Shown in pieces: positions 1 to 7,274 of a DNA stretch of 16,557 nucleotides. The DNA comes from CAYJXA01 sp964404595 (GTDB lineage: Archaea; Nanobdellota; Nanobdellia; Woesearchaeales; GW2011-AR9): NCBI GenBank assembly GCA_964404595.1, contig CAYOKQ010000034.1:1-16557 (forward strand), in the 5' to 3' direction. The position numbers were made by a program, and so were the translations under genes. Below the pieces are notes generated by a model, which was not told the origin of the DNA, did no database searches, and was given only the letters and a program-made list of their open reading frames with translations. Each line of letters starts with the position of its first letter. The stretch's first letter is position 1.

Positions 1-1192
1 GGGCCTTGGTTTGTTTGGCAGGAAATACCTTTTTGTCGATAATCCGCAAATAAGGCCCGCAAAATTTGAAAAGTTTATCGTCATATTTAATGAAATAAGA
101 GGAGATAATCATGGTGAGGATAACCAAAATAATTGCCAGTGATCCGATTTCTGGCCCGATAGTTCCTGCTAAAATTCCCCCAGCAACTATAATGATGCCA
201 AATTCGCTCAGCTGCGCCAGATGCAGTGCGGAAATAAAAGAAGTCTTCAGGTCATAGCCGCGAATGCGCAAGGTCCAATGAATAACCAAGGGCTTTACAA
301 TTAAAGTAAGCAGCAGCAAGATACCGATAAAAATCACCTGGTTTAGGCCTAAAGCGAGGTCCATCTGGAATCCTAAACCAACAAAAAAAAGCATATTAAA
401 GAACACGATCAGCGGGCGCAGCCGCCCGGCGACTTCATTCTTATAGATGGTATTAGCCAGCGTAATTCCCCCTATAAATGCTCCAATGGTGGTGGAATAT
501 CCTAAATATGGTGCAATTTCAACAAAGGCAAAACATACGCCTAAACTGACGATAAATAACAGTTCAGGATATCTACTGGAGAACTTAAGAACTTGATTGA
601 GAATATATTTCGCCATGATAAAAGCAATCAATACCAATATAACCCCTTTTAGTGGAGAAGTAACAAGCGCGACTTTGGATTCTTCCTGGCTCACTGCCAG
701 AAGAGTCAGGGCAACTATAGCAATAACGTCTTGAAGTATTAATGTGCCCAGAATAAGTTTTCCATGCAGTGTATTGGTCTCTTTCGTATCCTCGAGCCAC
801 TTAGCCACGAGCAAAGTACTGCTAAACATAAATAAGATGGATACATACACCCGTTCAATAAAACTAAACCCAAAAAAGCCCGAAAGAATAAATGGTAACA
901 GAAAAAAAATAATGGACTGGGGAATGATTGAAAACAAAATATCTTTTCCCAAATAGCGCAGGCTACTTAGATCAAATTCGAGCCCCATCAGAAAGAGCAA
1001 AAAGGTTATCCCCAGTTCTGACATGATGACTATCAATTCTCCACTTCCAATTCTAGTGCCCAAGATATAGGAAAAGAGAAGTCCGGAGAGAACGTATCCT
1101 ACTATAATGGGCTGCTTGAGTAATTTTGCTAAAAATGAAATGATCACGATGATGAGCAACAATATGCCAAAATCTTCTATAAAAGTAACCAT
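1..1192 (-). CDS. CPA2/Kef-type cation:proton antiporter, 3' end beyond the window
   Basis: About 397 codons are visible on the minus strand, running off the left edge without a stop. The start is the ATG at 1192, preceded by a GAGG a few bases upstream. The translation opens MVTFIEDFGILLLIIVI and is a chain of hydrophobic helices. Landmarks of the CPA2 (KefB/KefC/NapA-like) family are present: GLEFDLSSL, SSTLLVAKWLEDT, the LILQDVIAI helix with the Q-D pair expected in the ion-binding unwound segment, and LAQLSEFGIII near the visible end. Such proteins exchange K+ or Na+ for H+ across the cytoplasmic membrane. No RCK/TrkA-N nucleotide-binding domain is visible, but one could lie past the window edge. 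A TATA-like element and a perfect palindrome sit just upstream. Family is confident; the transported ion is not determined. Confidence 0.9.
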   Translation of the reverse strand, partial: MVTFIEDFGILLLIIVIISFLAKLLKQPIIVGYVLSGLLFSYILGTRIGSGELIVIMSELGITFLLFLMGLEFDLSSLRYLGKDILFSIIPQSIIFFLLPFILSGFFGFSFIERVYVSILFMFSSTLLVAKWLEDTKETNTLHGKLILGTLILQDVIAIVALTLLAVSQEESKVALVTSPLKGVILVLIAFIMAKYILNQVLKFSSRYPELLFIVSLGVCFAFVEIAPYLGYSTTIGAFIGGITLANTIYKNEVAGRLRPLIVFFNMLFFVGLGFQMDLALGLNQVIFIGILLLLTLIVKPLVIHWTLRIRGYDLKTSFISALHLAQLSEFGIIIVAGGILAGTIGPEIGSLAIILVILTMIISSYFIKYDDKLFKFCGPYLRIIDKKVFPAKQTKA

Positions 1193-1222
1193 ATTTCCTC
1201 TTTGTCGAATATATTGTGTTTA

Positions 1223-1240
1223 GTATACTAATCAGTATAC
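1223..1240. promoter_or_regulatory. Palindrome, candidate operator of the antiporter gene
   Basis: GTATACT and AGTATAC form a perfect 7-bp inverted repeat with a 4-bp spacer (AATC). It lies 31 bp upstream of the antiporter ATG. With the TATA-like element at 1255-1262 the predicted minus-strand transcription start falls at about 1230-1235, inside the palindrome, a position typical of repressor operators. The binding protein is unknown. Confidence 0.45.
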
Positions 1241-1254
1241 CTGTATATCTACTT

Positions 1255-1262
1255 ATTTAAAT
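1255..1262 (-). promoter_or_regulatory. TATA-like element of the antiporter gene
   Basis: ATTTAAAT, itself palindromic, lies about 65 bp upstream of the antiporter start and would give a 5' leader of roughly 40 nt. No other TATA-like match better placed was seen in the 76-bp gap. Confidence 0.4.
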
Positions 1263-1268
1263 ATATTA

Positions 1269-1763
1269 CTATTCTTTCTTTGGACAAAATCGATTATCGC
1301 AAGGCGCAACAATTACTTTGCCTTCGACTCCACGAGTAGTACTCCAATAATTGTATTCGCCTTCATGCCAAAATACATATTCCCATTCCTGGGCAGGCAA
1401 TATGATGGGACTGGTAAAAAATTGATTTTGTTCCCGCCCCCGCTGGAAGGTAAGAACGGCAAGTTTAGAATCTTGGTTCGTCCAGGTGATAGAGTCTCCT
1501 GCTTTTATGCTGATATTCGATGGTGCGAATCCGTCGGCACCAAGAATAGTAACCGGGCGGGTGATCCCAACGATAATATCACCGGAAAATGAAGGCCTGC
1601 CAGGAGAAATATTTTTTTGATGAGAAAATAATTTTATATCTTCAGGAGAAACATTAGACATACTTGGCCGCGGTTGTAATTGTGCCACAAAGAGCGTCAC
1701 TATAACAATCACCGCCAGAAATCCAGCAATTACGAGGAAATGGGTATGCGCTCTTTTCTTCAT
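1269..1763 (-). CDS. Membrane-anchored cupredoxin-fold protein lacking copper ligands
   Basis: 164 residues. Residues 8-28 form one hydrophobic helix (signal anchor), leaving the rest outside the cell. Residues about 60-152 resemble the plastocyanin-like domain common in archaea: GFAPSNISIKAGDSITWTN matches the usual motif, as do GEYNYW and GKVIV. The ligand positions do not fit. Where the first His normally follows TWTNxDS there is KLAV (Ala102); where the Y-Y-C-x-x-H-P-x-M loop is expected there is W-S-T-T-R-G-V. So no Cys, His or Met is available at those sites. Two cysteines in the tail (CDNRFC) could form a disulfide or a separate metal site. The start is supported by a TATA-like element 26 bp upstream. 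The fold is likely; copper binding is doubtful, so the role is unknown. Confidence 0.75.
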   Translation of the reverse strand: MKKRAHTHFLVIAGFLAVIVIVTLFVAQLQPRPSMSNVSPEDIKLFSHQKNISPGRPSFSGDIIVGITRPVTILGADGFAPSNISIKAGDSITWTNQDSKLAVLTFQRGREQNQFFTSPIILPAQEWEYVFWHEGEYNYWSTTRGVEGKVIVAPCDNRFCPKKE

Positions 1764-1783
1764 TAAGGCGGCAGGGAATCTCT

Positions 1784-1826
1784 GGTTTAATTACATTTCG
1801 CTTGTCTATCACCAAAAAGGTTTTAT
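1784..1826. promoter_or_regulatory. Divergent promoter region between cupredoxin gene and radC
   Basis: Two TATA-like elements serve opposite directions: GTAATTAAACC (minus strand, 1784-1794), about 26 bp before the cupredoxin ATG, and TTTTAT (plus strand, 1821-1826), about 27 bp before the radC ATG. Neither start has a Shine-Dalgarno sequence, so both transcripts are probably leaderless. Confidence 0.45.
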
Positions 1827-1850
1827 GGAAGTGCTTTTGCAGCTAATCCT

Positions 1851-2513
1851 ATGAAAATTGTGGAGATGTCTGCGGAAAATAGGCCCAGAGAACGGTTGGA
1901 GCGCCATGGCCCAGAGGCATTGTCCAATGCCGAGCTGCTGGCTTTAATCTTAAAATCAGGGACCAAAAAGGAAAACGTATTGGAAATCTGCCAAAAATTG
2001 CTCTCAAAATATCCGCTGGAAAAGCTCGCTTCATGTACGGCAGCACAACTTACGTCTGAGCATGGGATAGGACGCGCTAAAGCTTATCAGATCATGGCCA
2101 TTTTTGAACTCTATACCAGAACCAATTCAATTAAAATTCAAAAGGTTATTATTCGCTGCGCCCAGGATATCGCCAAGCTTTACATCCCGGCACTGAAAAA
2201 ACTTCAGAACGAACAATTTATTGCCATATATCTTGATACCAAAAATAGAATTATATGTGACCAGGTTATTTCCATGGGAATTTTAAATGCTTCCATCCTT
2301 CATCCTCGTGAAGTATTCCATGGAGCTATTAAAAATTTGGCGCATTCCTTGATTGTAGTCCACAACCATCCTTCTGGTGATCCAACCCCATCAGAGGAAG
2401 ATATACAAATTACGAAACGGCTGCATAAAACTGGTGAAATTATGGGAATTCTTTTATTGGACCATATAATTATTGGAAATGAAATATGGTGGAGCTGGAA
2501 AGAATCACGCTGA
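1851..2513 (+). CDS. radC: RadC-family JAMM protein
   Basis: 220 residues, the usual RadC length (about 220). The N-terminal third holds the helix-hairpin-helix-like region (LSNAELLALILKSGT and HGIGRAKAYQI, residues 25-82). The C-terminal JAB/MPN domain has a complete JAMM signature: Glu121, then HNHPSGDPTPSEED at 171-184, fitting H-x-H-x7-S-x-x-D. ILHPREVF before the motif is also typical. RadC proteins are predicted zinc-dependent hydrolases linked historically to DNA repair and often found near mobile DNA; the true substrate is unsettled. Its last 9 nt overlap the end of the convergent permease gene. RadC is mainly bacterial, so lateral acquisition is possible. No mobile-element genes were seen next to it. 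Confidence 0.93.
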   Translation: MKIVEMSAENRPRERLERHGPEALSNAELLALILKSGTKKENVLEICQKLLSKYPLEKLASCTAAQLTSEHGIGRAKAYQIMAIFELYTRTNSIKIQKVIIRCAQDIAKLYIPALKKLQNEQFIAIYLDTKNRIICDQVISMGILNASILHPREVFHGAIKNLAHSLIVVHNHPSGDPTPSEEDIQITKRLHKTGEIMGILLLDHIIIGNEIWWSWKESR

Positions 2514-3542
2514 TTTTGATGAGAGAAAAATATCCATGATAACTACTGTCACTGAAAGCAGTAAAGGTCCAAGAAGTACGCCAACGGCTCCAAAAGTTAA
2601 AGCTCCCCCCAAAATGCCTATAAACATAACCAACGGGTGAATATGAGCTTTACTGCTCATCAGCTTTGGCCTCAAAACATTATCGGCACTGCTGATTATA
2701 ACGATTCCATAGAGGATTAATCCGGCACCTTTTACAACCAATCCGGTTGAATTATAGAAAATCCCTTCTCCTATGATGAAGATTGCAGCAGGAAGCCATA
2801 TTAAACCAGTGCCTAAATAAGGGATGAGACTTAAAAAAGCCATCACCAATCCCCAAAAAAGAGGTGAGGAAAGGCCAAAAAGAAAGAACCCCAAAGCGCC
2901 TAAAGCCCCTTGGATCAGGGCGATGAAAAGATAGCCGTATATCACTCCGTGCAGAATTTCTTTTAGTCTGGACAAAACATGGAAATAATCTTTCTTTTGT
3001 ATCTGGAGATATCTCCAAGCAGATTGAACAAGTGCTTTTCCATCTTTGAGAAAGTAAAAAAGAGTGAAAAAGATGATAAAAAGATGAAGTAAAAGCCGTG
3101 GAATACTCACGAGTATAGCTGATCCTCTAGCCACGATCCAGGTGGTGATCACACTGCCAAATTCCTGAATTTGGTTGACTATTACTTCATTCTGGAGTAC
3201 ATTTCTGCCAGTTCGGCACAAAAAAGCCTGACAATCATCTGATAATTGAGGAGAGACATTTTCTTTAACGAAAAGATACAATGAATAAGACTCATGAACG
3301 AGTCCTTTAATCAGAAAAATACAAGGGACGATGAGTACGATGAGCACCAGCAGGCATAGGAGTGCCGCAGCAAGAGTCTCATTGCCCATTCGTTTCTTAA
3401 CCCGATGATACAAAGGATAGACACTATAGGCAAGAATAGCACTCATAAAAAGAGTTATCAGCAAAGATTTGAGAACAAAAATAGACAGAACTAGAAGAGT
3501 TAAAAATATCAAGACGGGCAGATATTGTTTATAATTTGCCAT
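2505..3542 (-). CDS. AI-2E family transporter (PerM/YdiK-like permease)
   Basis: 345 residues, normal for the family. The protein begins with two hydrophobic helices (residues about 8-42), then a short loop SVYPLYHRVKKRMG and another helix pair (57-80). A hydrophilic stretch (about 85-130) follows, then a bundle of helices including FFTLFYFLKDGK, a family hallmark, and the C-terminal LVMFIGILGGALTFGAVGVLLGPLLL, which matches the conserved GG..FG..G...GP signature. Members export small molecules or act as Na+/H+ antiporters; the substrate cannot be told from sequence. It lies downstream of the S-layer gene in the same direction, separated by a terminator-like hairpin, so it probably has its own transcript or is made by low read-through. 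It converges with radC, overlapping it by 9 nt. Confidence 0.9.
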   Translation of the reverse strand: MANYKQYLPVLIFLTLLVLSIFVLKSLLITLFMSAILAYSVYPLYHRVKKRMGNETLAAALLCLLVLIVLIVPCIFLIKGLVHESYSLYLFVKENVSPQLSDDCQAFLCRTGRNVLQNEVIVNQIQEFGSVITTWIVARGSAILVSIPRLLLHLFIIFFTLFYFLKDGKALVQSAWRYLQIQKKDYFHVLSRLKEILHGVIYGYLFIALIQGALGALGFFLFGLSSPLFWGLVMAFLSLIPYLGTGLIWLPAAIFIIGEGIFYNSTGLVVKGAGLILYGIVIISSADNVLRPKLMSSKAHIHPLVMFIGILGGALTFGAVGVLLGPLLLSVTVVIMDIFLSSKSA

Positions 3543-3554
3543 GATTAAACTTGA

Positions 3555-3600
3555 TTTTAAGAAAAAAGAAAAAAAGAAAGAAAAAAAAGCCGTTAGGCTT
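3555..3600 (-). terminator. Hairpin plus T-tract terminator of the S-layer gene
   Basis: On the minus strand AAGCC-TAAC-GGCTT (3587-3600) forms a 5-bp stem with a 4-nt loop that overlaps the S-layer stop codon. It is followed at once by eight T and then a long T/C-rich run to about 3555. T-tracts terminate archaeal RNA polymerase, and the hairpin makes this resemble a bacterial intrinsic terminator, fitting a highly expressed gene. Confidence 0.6.
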
Positions 3601-6265
3601 ATTCAGTGGTGGAAGTTTCTTCCATTACTGCTGAAGGTGCGCTGATTGTTGCGTCACTGTACGTGGTACCTTCCACAACTACCTCTTCACCTGAAAGTTC
3701 GCTTGCTCTATGCGAAACAACTTTTCCTGCAAGCCTTGTATCTGCGCCGCTGTATCCAGCTACTAACATCGCAACTTTGCCATTAGCATGTTCGAATAAT
3801 TTAATTCGAGCTTTGCCAGGGGTAAAGCCTTCTGTACAGACACTTGGGTTTCCAAGTAATTCTGCAGCGACAGTGTTAACACAAGGTCCGCCTACAACGA
3901 TTAAGTTTTGTGCACTGACACTTGCGACTTCACTATCAAGCTTAGTTGCATCGACAACAGTTACTGGGGTTAAATCTCCGCCGGTGCTTGATGCTGAAGT
4001 TGTAGCTCCGCTGGTCACGTAGACTTGAGGTAAGCGCTGCTTCTCCGGATAGGTTAAAGTTAACTCGTCTGGATCGCTGCTTGGTTCTTCAAATTTGATG
4101 AACGCTCCCATAGAGGTGTAACCATAGCCTACTGATGTTTCTCCTTCAGGCGTAATGAAAGTTAAGCCTGCAGGTGTGCTAGCACGTACTTCCGGATCTG
4201 ATGTTCCCGTGACGTTAAAGGAAATCACTGTCGGCACTACGTTATCAAAGTCGTTAGCGTCTGGTGTAGAAACATTAACACCGATGAATGCAGTTGTTGC
4301 TGCTGGTGAAAATGTTCCGTTACCACCCATGGTATCGTTGTGGGTATGTGTATTGTTCCAGTAGAACCCAATCTCAGCACCATAGTAATCAACAAAAGTT
4401 ACCGAAGCGTGATGCGTTGGAGTTACAGCAGGGTCAACCATTCCAATTCCATTCCCATTAAAATCAACCGAAATGTTAAAATCATCGGCTTGATCTTCGG
4501 AGTGCCTGGCTACGTCAAAACTAAAGCCGCCTAATTTGATGGTTGCAACCGTCCCATTAGCAGTCGCTGCAGCGTATTCCAATGTTTCTCCGCTACCAAC
4601 ATTTTTAAACTTTATTTTTGGCGCAGTTTTTGACAATCGGTCAGCTCCAGAGTATTGAAGCAGATACGACTTTGCTGAACCATCAGCATTGGATGCACCA
4701 GCACTGACAGAGGAAGCTCCAGTAAGGATAAAGTAGTCTTCCTTTTTAATGGATTCCCCTTCTCTGAGTATCAGTCGTTTTTGGTTTGATCTGGTACCAG
4801 AGTATGCTTCTTCACCCAAAGTCACGTTGCTATTACCATTGGCAGCATTACCAGTCGAGGCATATGCTAAAGGAATATCAACCGCATTCCCATCACCGTC
4901 ATATGCTGTCAACTTATATCTTCTACTGGTTGTCGATCCCAATTTGATGTCATGAGTTGCTTCGTCGGAGAGTCCTTTATACTCTACGTCAAATGCACCA
5001 TCAAAGAGCATCTCTTTTTCGTCACCAGCAGCCACAATAACGTCACTTAACTTTTGGTCTTTGCCAACAAAGTAGTCATCTTCAGCAGTGACGTTTAAGC
5101 TCATTACACTGATTCTAAAAGTGGTGTTATCATCTGTTCCTTCAATGACAACATCAGCTCCTTCGATGTCCTCAGAACCAACGCGCAACTGATGAGAATG
5201 TACTCCATCACTAATTGTGTCATCACGAAGTTCTAACTTTCGTGCTCCTAAGAAGAACGTCGCGGAGTGAACCCCACCAGCATAATCTTGGTACAAGATT
5301 TCACTGACACCAACTTCGCTCTTGTCTGATAACACATACGTGTCCCCATCTTTAAGCTTGTTGGTCTGCTCACCATTAATGGTGAACTTTGCTTCGTCTG
5401 CATCAACAAATGACAGAGTTACATCGTAGGATTTATCTCCAACTTGGTATGCCTTTGATTCTCCTTCCAGTAATGTATCTGATGTTGCACCAGACATCAA
5501 CAACAATTTAACCCCATTCTGGTTGAGATCTCCACCATTGCTGAGCCTTCGTGCTTGAACTACCGTATATGGCTTTCCAAGCATGGTAATGGTGGTGTCT
5601 TCAAAGTCATCCAGATAGGTACCGGTTGTGTCGGCGGTTCCTGCTGAATCAGTTACGTCTGATTGTGCAGTGGTGGTAAATTCCAAGCGGTAACGGGCGA
5701 TTTGGCCAGCTGTCTGAACAAAGAAATAATCGGCAGTCACATCTTCATCACTTTCTGCGTATTTCACTATTCTGCTCGCGGGCTGAGGTACAGATGCGGG
5801 AGCGTTGTCAAAAAACAAATATTGATTATATCCGTAATCTTGTTCATTTGTTGCCCACATACCGCCTTCGAGTGCAGCTAATTCAGTATCACCGATGAAG
5901 GTATTAATGTCACGAAATCCTTCTGCCACTATGCTCGTTCCACTGGCGTTACTATTGGCCATTTCCAATTTCTTGGAACTTGTTCCAACCAGCCAAGCAT
6001 CTCCTTCAACTGTCGTTGTCGTTGTCTCGCCAGGAGCAGCATACTTCATACTTGCAGCGATATCTGTCATAGCTAAATTATCAACAGATGCTGCCGCTTC
6101 TCCTACCACAAAGAACCCGTTAAATGTTCCATCAGTTACAAACTGACTTGGGTAGTTACCTAAATCAGCGGCCATTGCTCCCATTGCCGTTGCACCCAGC
6201 ATAACTGCGCCGGTACTTACAGCAAAGAGGCGTTTTACCATTCTTTTTATTTTCATTTTGCTCAA
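3599..6265 (-). CDS. S-layer protein precursor
   Basis: About 888 residues. The N-terminus is basic, then hydrophobic (LFAVSTGAVMLGATAMGAMA), then ADLGNYPSQF: a Sec signal peptide with cleavage likely after AMA. The mature start, with DGTFNGFFVVGEAAASVDNLAMTDIAA, matches the N-terminal domain of archaeal S-layer proteins; the C-terminal part with NLIVVGGPCVNTVAAELLG and MLVAGYSGADTRLAGKV matches the S-layer C-terminal domain. The protein is acidic, rich in Thr/Ser/Asp, has about eleven N-x-S/T sequons and only two mature cysteines (GGPC and SVC), which may pair. No C-terminal membrane anchor is seen. I chose TTG at 6265 because GGAGGTG (centred near 6272) has suitable spacing for it; the GTG at 6271 lies inside that Shine-Dalgarno and the ATG at 6256 is 14 nt away. 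It should form the cell-surface lattice. Confidence 0.93.
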   Translation of the reverse strand: MSKMKIKRMVKRLFAVSTGAVMLGATAMGAMAADLGNYPSQFVTDGTFNGFFVVGEAAASVDNLAMTDIAASMKYAAPGETTTTTVEGDAWLVGTSSKKLEMANSNASGTSIVAEGFRDINTFIGDTELAALEGGMWATNEQDYGYNQYLFFDNAPASVPQPASRIVKYAESDEDVTADYFFVQTAGQIARYRLEFTTTAQSDVTDSAGTADTTGTYLDDFEDTTITMLGKPYTVVQARRLSNGGDLNQNGVKLLLMSGATSDTLLEGESKAYQVGDKSYDVTLSFVDADEAKFTINGEQTNKLKDGDTYVLSDKSEVGVSEILYQDYAGGVHSATFFLGARKLELRDDTISDGVHSHQLRVGSEDIEGADVVIEGTDDNTTFRISVMSLNVTAEDDYFVGKDQKLSDVIVAAGDEKEMLFDGAFDVEYKGLSDEATHDIKLGSTTSRRYKLTAYDGDGNAVDIPLAYASTGNAANGNSNVTLGEEAYSGTRSNQKRLILREGESIKKEDYFILTGASSVSAGASNADGSAKSYLLQYSGADRLSKTAPKIKFKNVGSGETLEYAAATANGTVATIKLGGFSFDVARHSEDQADDFNISVDFNGNGIGMVDPAVTPTHHASVTFVDYYGAEIGFYWNNTHTHNDTMGGNGTFSPAATTAFIGVNVSTPDANDFDNVVPTVISFNVTGTSDPEVRASTPAGLTFITPEGETSVGYGYTSMGAFIKFEEPSSDPDELTLTYPEKQRLPQVYVTSGATTSASSTGGDLTPVTVVDATKLDSEVASVSAQNLIVVGGPCVNTVAAELLGNPSVCTEGFTPGKARIKLFEHANGKVAMLVAGYSGADTRLAGKVVSHRASELSGEEVVVEGTTYSDATISAPSAVMEETSTTE

Positions 6266-6267
6266 AC

Positions 6268-6275
6268 ACACCTCC
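6268..6275 (-). promoter_or_regulatory. Shine-Dalgarno of the S-layer gene
   Basis: GGAGGTGT is the strongest ribosome-binding site seen in the window and contrasts with the mostly leaderless neighbours. Its spacing favours the TTG at 6265 over the ATG at 6256. Confidence 0.65.
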
Positions 6276-6308
6276 GTGTTTAAATATGATCTTTCCTCTC
6301 AACATTTC

Positions 6309-6423
6309 CCATATAAAAATTCCGAAAGAAGTACCAGGACATCAGTACCACTTTTCGATTTTATATACGAGCTATTGAATGGGTTATGGCATTGAATCCC
6401 CAAGACCGTTTATAAGTCTTTCG
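6309..6423 (-). promoter_or_regulatory. Stacked TATA/BRE elements upstream of the S-layer gene
   Basis: Three minus-strand TATA-like boxes are visible. The distal one (CTTATAAA, 6409-6416) has an upstream CGAAAGA (6417-6423) resembling a BRE and would give a leader of about 120 nt. A middle one (TATATAAAA) lies at 6359-6367. The proximal one (ATTTTTATAT, 6311-6320) follows CTTTCGGA (6321-6328) and would give a leader of about 25 nt carrying the Shine-Dalgarno. Multiple promoters are plausible for an abundant surface protein. The 6272-6608 intergenic stretch otherwise holds a nested inverted repeat, the helicase promoter, and no gene that I can support. Confidence 0.45.
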
Positions 6424-6446
6424 CAAAAAAGAAGTTTTTGGAATGG

Positions 6447-6509
6447 TTAAAATGGTTTTTACGGCTTATAACACCAAAATTTTAAGCTTTTGGCAAGTCA
6501 CCATTTTAA
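6447..6509. repeat. Nested inverted repeat between divergent S-layer and helicase promoters
   Basis: Outer arms TTAAAATGGT (6447-6456) and ACCATTTTAA (6500-6509) are a perfect 10-bp inverted repeat. Inside them CCAAAA (6474-6479) and TTTTGG (6488-6493) form a second, nested pair. The arms are AT-rich, so chance formation is possible. Role unknown: cruciform/operator or transcript hairpin. Confidence 0.5.
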
Positions 6510-6579
6510 AATAACAAAAATGCTTTTATGGAACAGAGTTCCAGATTATAGCTCTTTTAATATTATCAAAGCCCAAAAG

Positions 6580-6588
6580 AATATAAAG
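6580..6588 (+). promoter_or_regulatory. TATA-like element of the helicase gene
   Basis: AATATAAAG is centred about 25 bp before the ATG at 6609, with no Shine-Dalgarno, which predicts a leaderless transcript and supports that start codon. Confidence 0.45.
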
Positions 6589-6608
6589 TTTCTTCTCCTA
6601 ACCAAAGC

Positions 6609-7262
6609 ATGGAAATTCAAAACCTATCTTTGCCTGCTTTCTTTCAATTATACTACCGAAAATTTCCTACTTTAACCCCCATTCAAGAGAAATCTATTAA
6701 TGCCGGATTGCTTCAAGGTGCTTCCCAGCTCATATGTGCCCCTACTGCTTCAGGAAAAACATTAATTGCAATTATGTCTATCGTACATGCCCTCGAATGC
6801 AAAGCAAAAGCGATTTATCTGGTCCCCTTAAAGGCACTCGCTAGTGAAAAATATAAAGAATTTCAGGCTTTATTTAAAGAAAGCACTTTTCGAGTTATAA
6901 TGTCCACCAGCGATATCGATTCTGATTCGGGTTACTTGGCAAAATATGACCTGCTTATTCTCACTACTGAAAAATTGGATTCGCTCTTGCGCCACAAAAT
7001 TTCCTGGTTAGGAGAAGTAAAAACAGTGATTGTAGATGAGATACATCTTCTCAATGATCCTAAGAGGGGGCCGACATTGGAAGTGGTATTGACCTTATTG
7101 AAAACGATGATTACAACCCAACTCATCGGCCTGAGTGCCACGATCGGCAATCCCCAAGAATTGGCACAATGGCTGGATGCTACGTTAGTACAAGATTCGT
7201 GGAGACCAGTGGAATTGAAACCAGGGATTTGCGTGGATGGGAAGACAGAATTTTATGGATAA
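6609..7262 (+). CDS. Truncated Hel308/Ski2-like DNA helicase, N-terminal RecA domain only
   Basis: 217 residues against about 700 for Hel308. Motifs in order: Q-motif TPIQ (23-26), Walker A APTASGKT (44-51), Ia PLKALASEK (73-81), Ib TTEK (119-122), II DEIH (143-146), III SATIGN (176-181), then ELAQWLDA and SWRPVELKPG, which match the end of RecA domain 1 and the linker. All of domain 2 (motifs IV-VI), the winged helix and the ratchet domain are missing. The TAA stop is followed by A8 and then by the antisense of the TPR gene, so no continuation exists in another frame. Every visible motif is intact and the promoter looks functional, so a split gene or a recently truncated one are both possible. 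Alone it could bind ATP but should not unwind DNA. Confidence 0.85.
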   Translation: MEIQNLSLPAFFQLYYRKFPTLTPIQEKSINAGLLQGASQLICAPTASGKTLIAIMSIVHALECKAKAIYLVPLKALASEKYKEFQALFKESTFRVIMSTSDIDSDSGYLAKYDLLILTTEKLDSLLRHKISWLGEVKTVIVDEIHLLNDPKRGPTLEVVLTLLKTMITTQLIGLSATIGNPQELAQWLDATLVQDSWRPVELKPGICVDGKTEFYG

Positions 7263-7274
7263 AAAAAACATTTA

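Noticed and set aside
3606..4022. 138-codon plus-strand frame opposite the S-layer C-terminus
   Set aside because: It is the low-complexity antisense of a Thr/Ser-rich S-layer gene, with no promoter of its own.
6331..6352. Repeated AGTACC at 14-bp spacing upstream of the S-layer gene
   Set aside because: Only two six-base copies; too short to call a repeat or operator.
6490..6675. 61-codon plus-strand frame overlapping the helicase start
   Set aside because: It begins at a non-ATG codon, runs through the helicase promoter and lies out of frame over the real helicase N-terminus.
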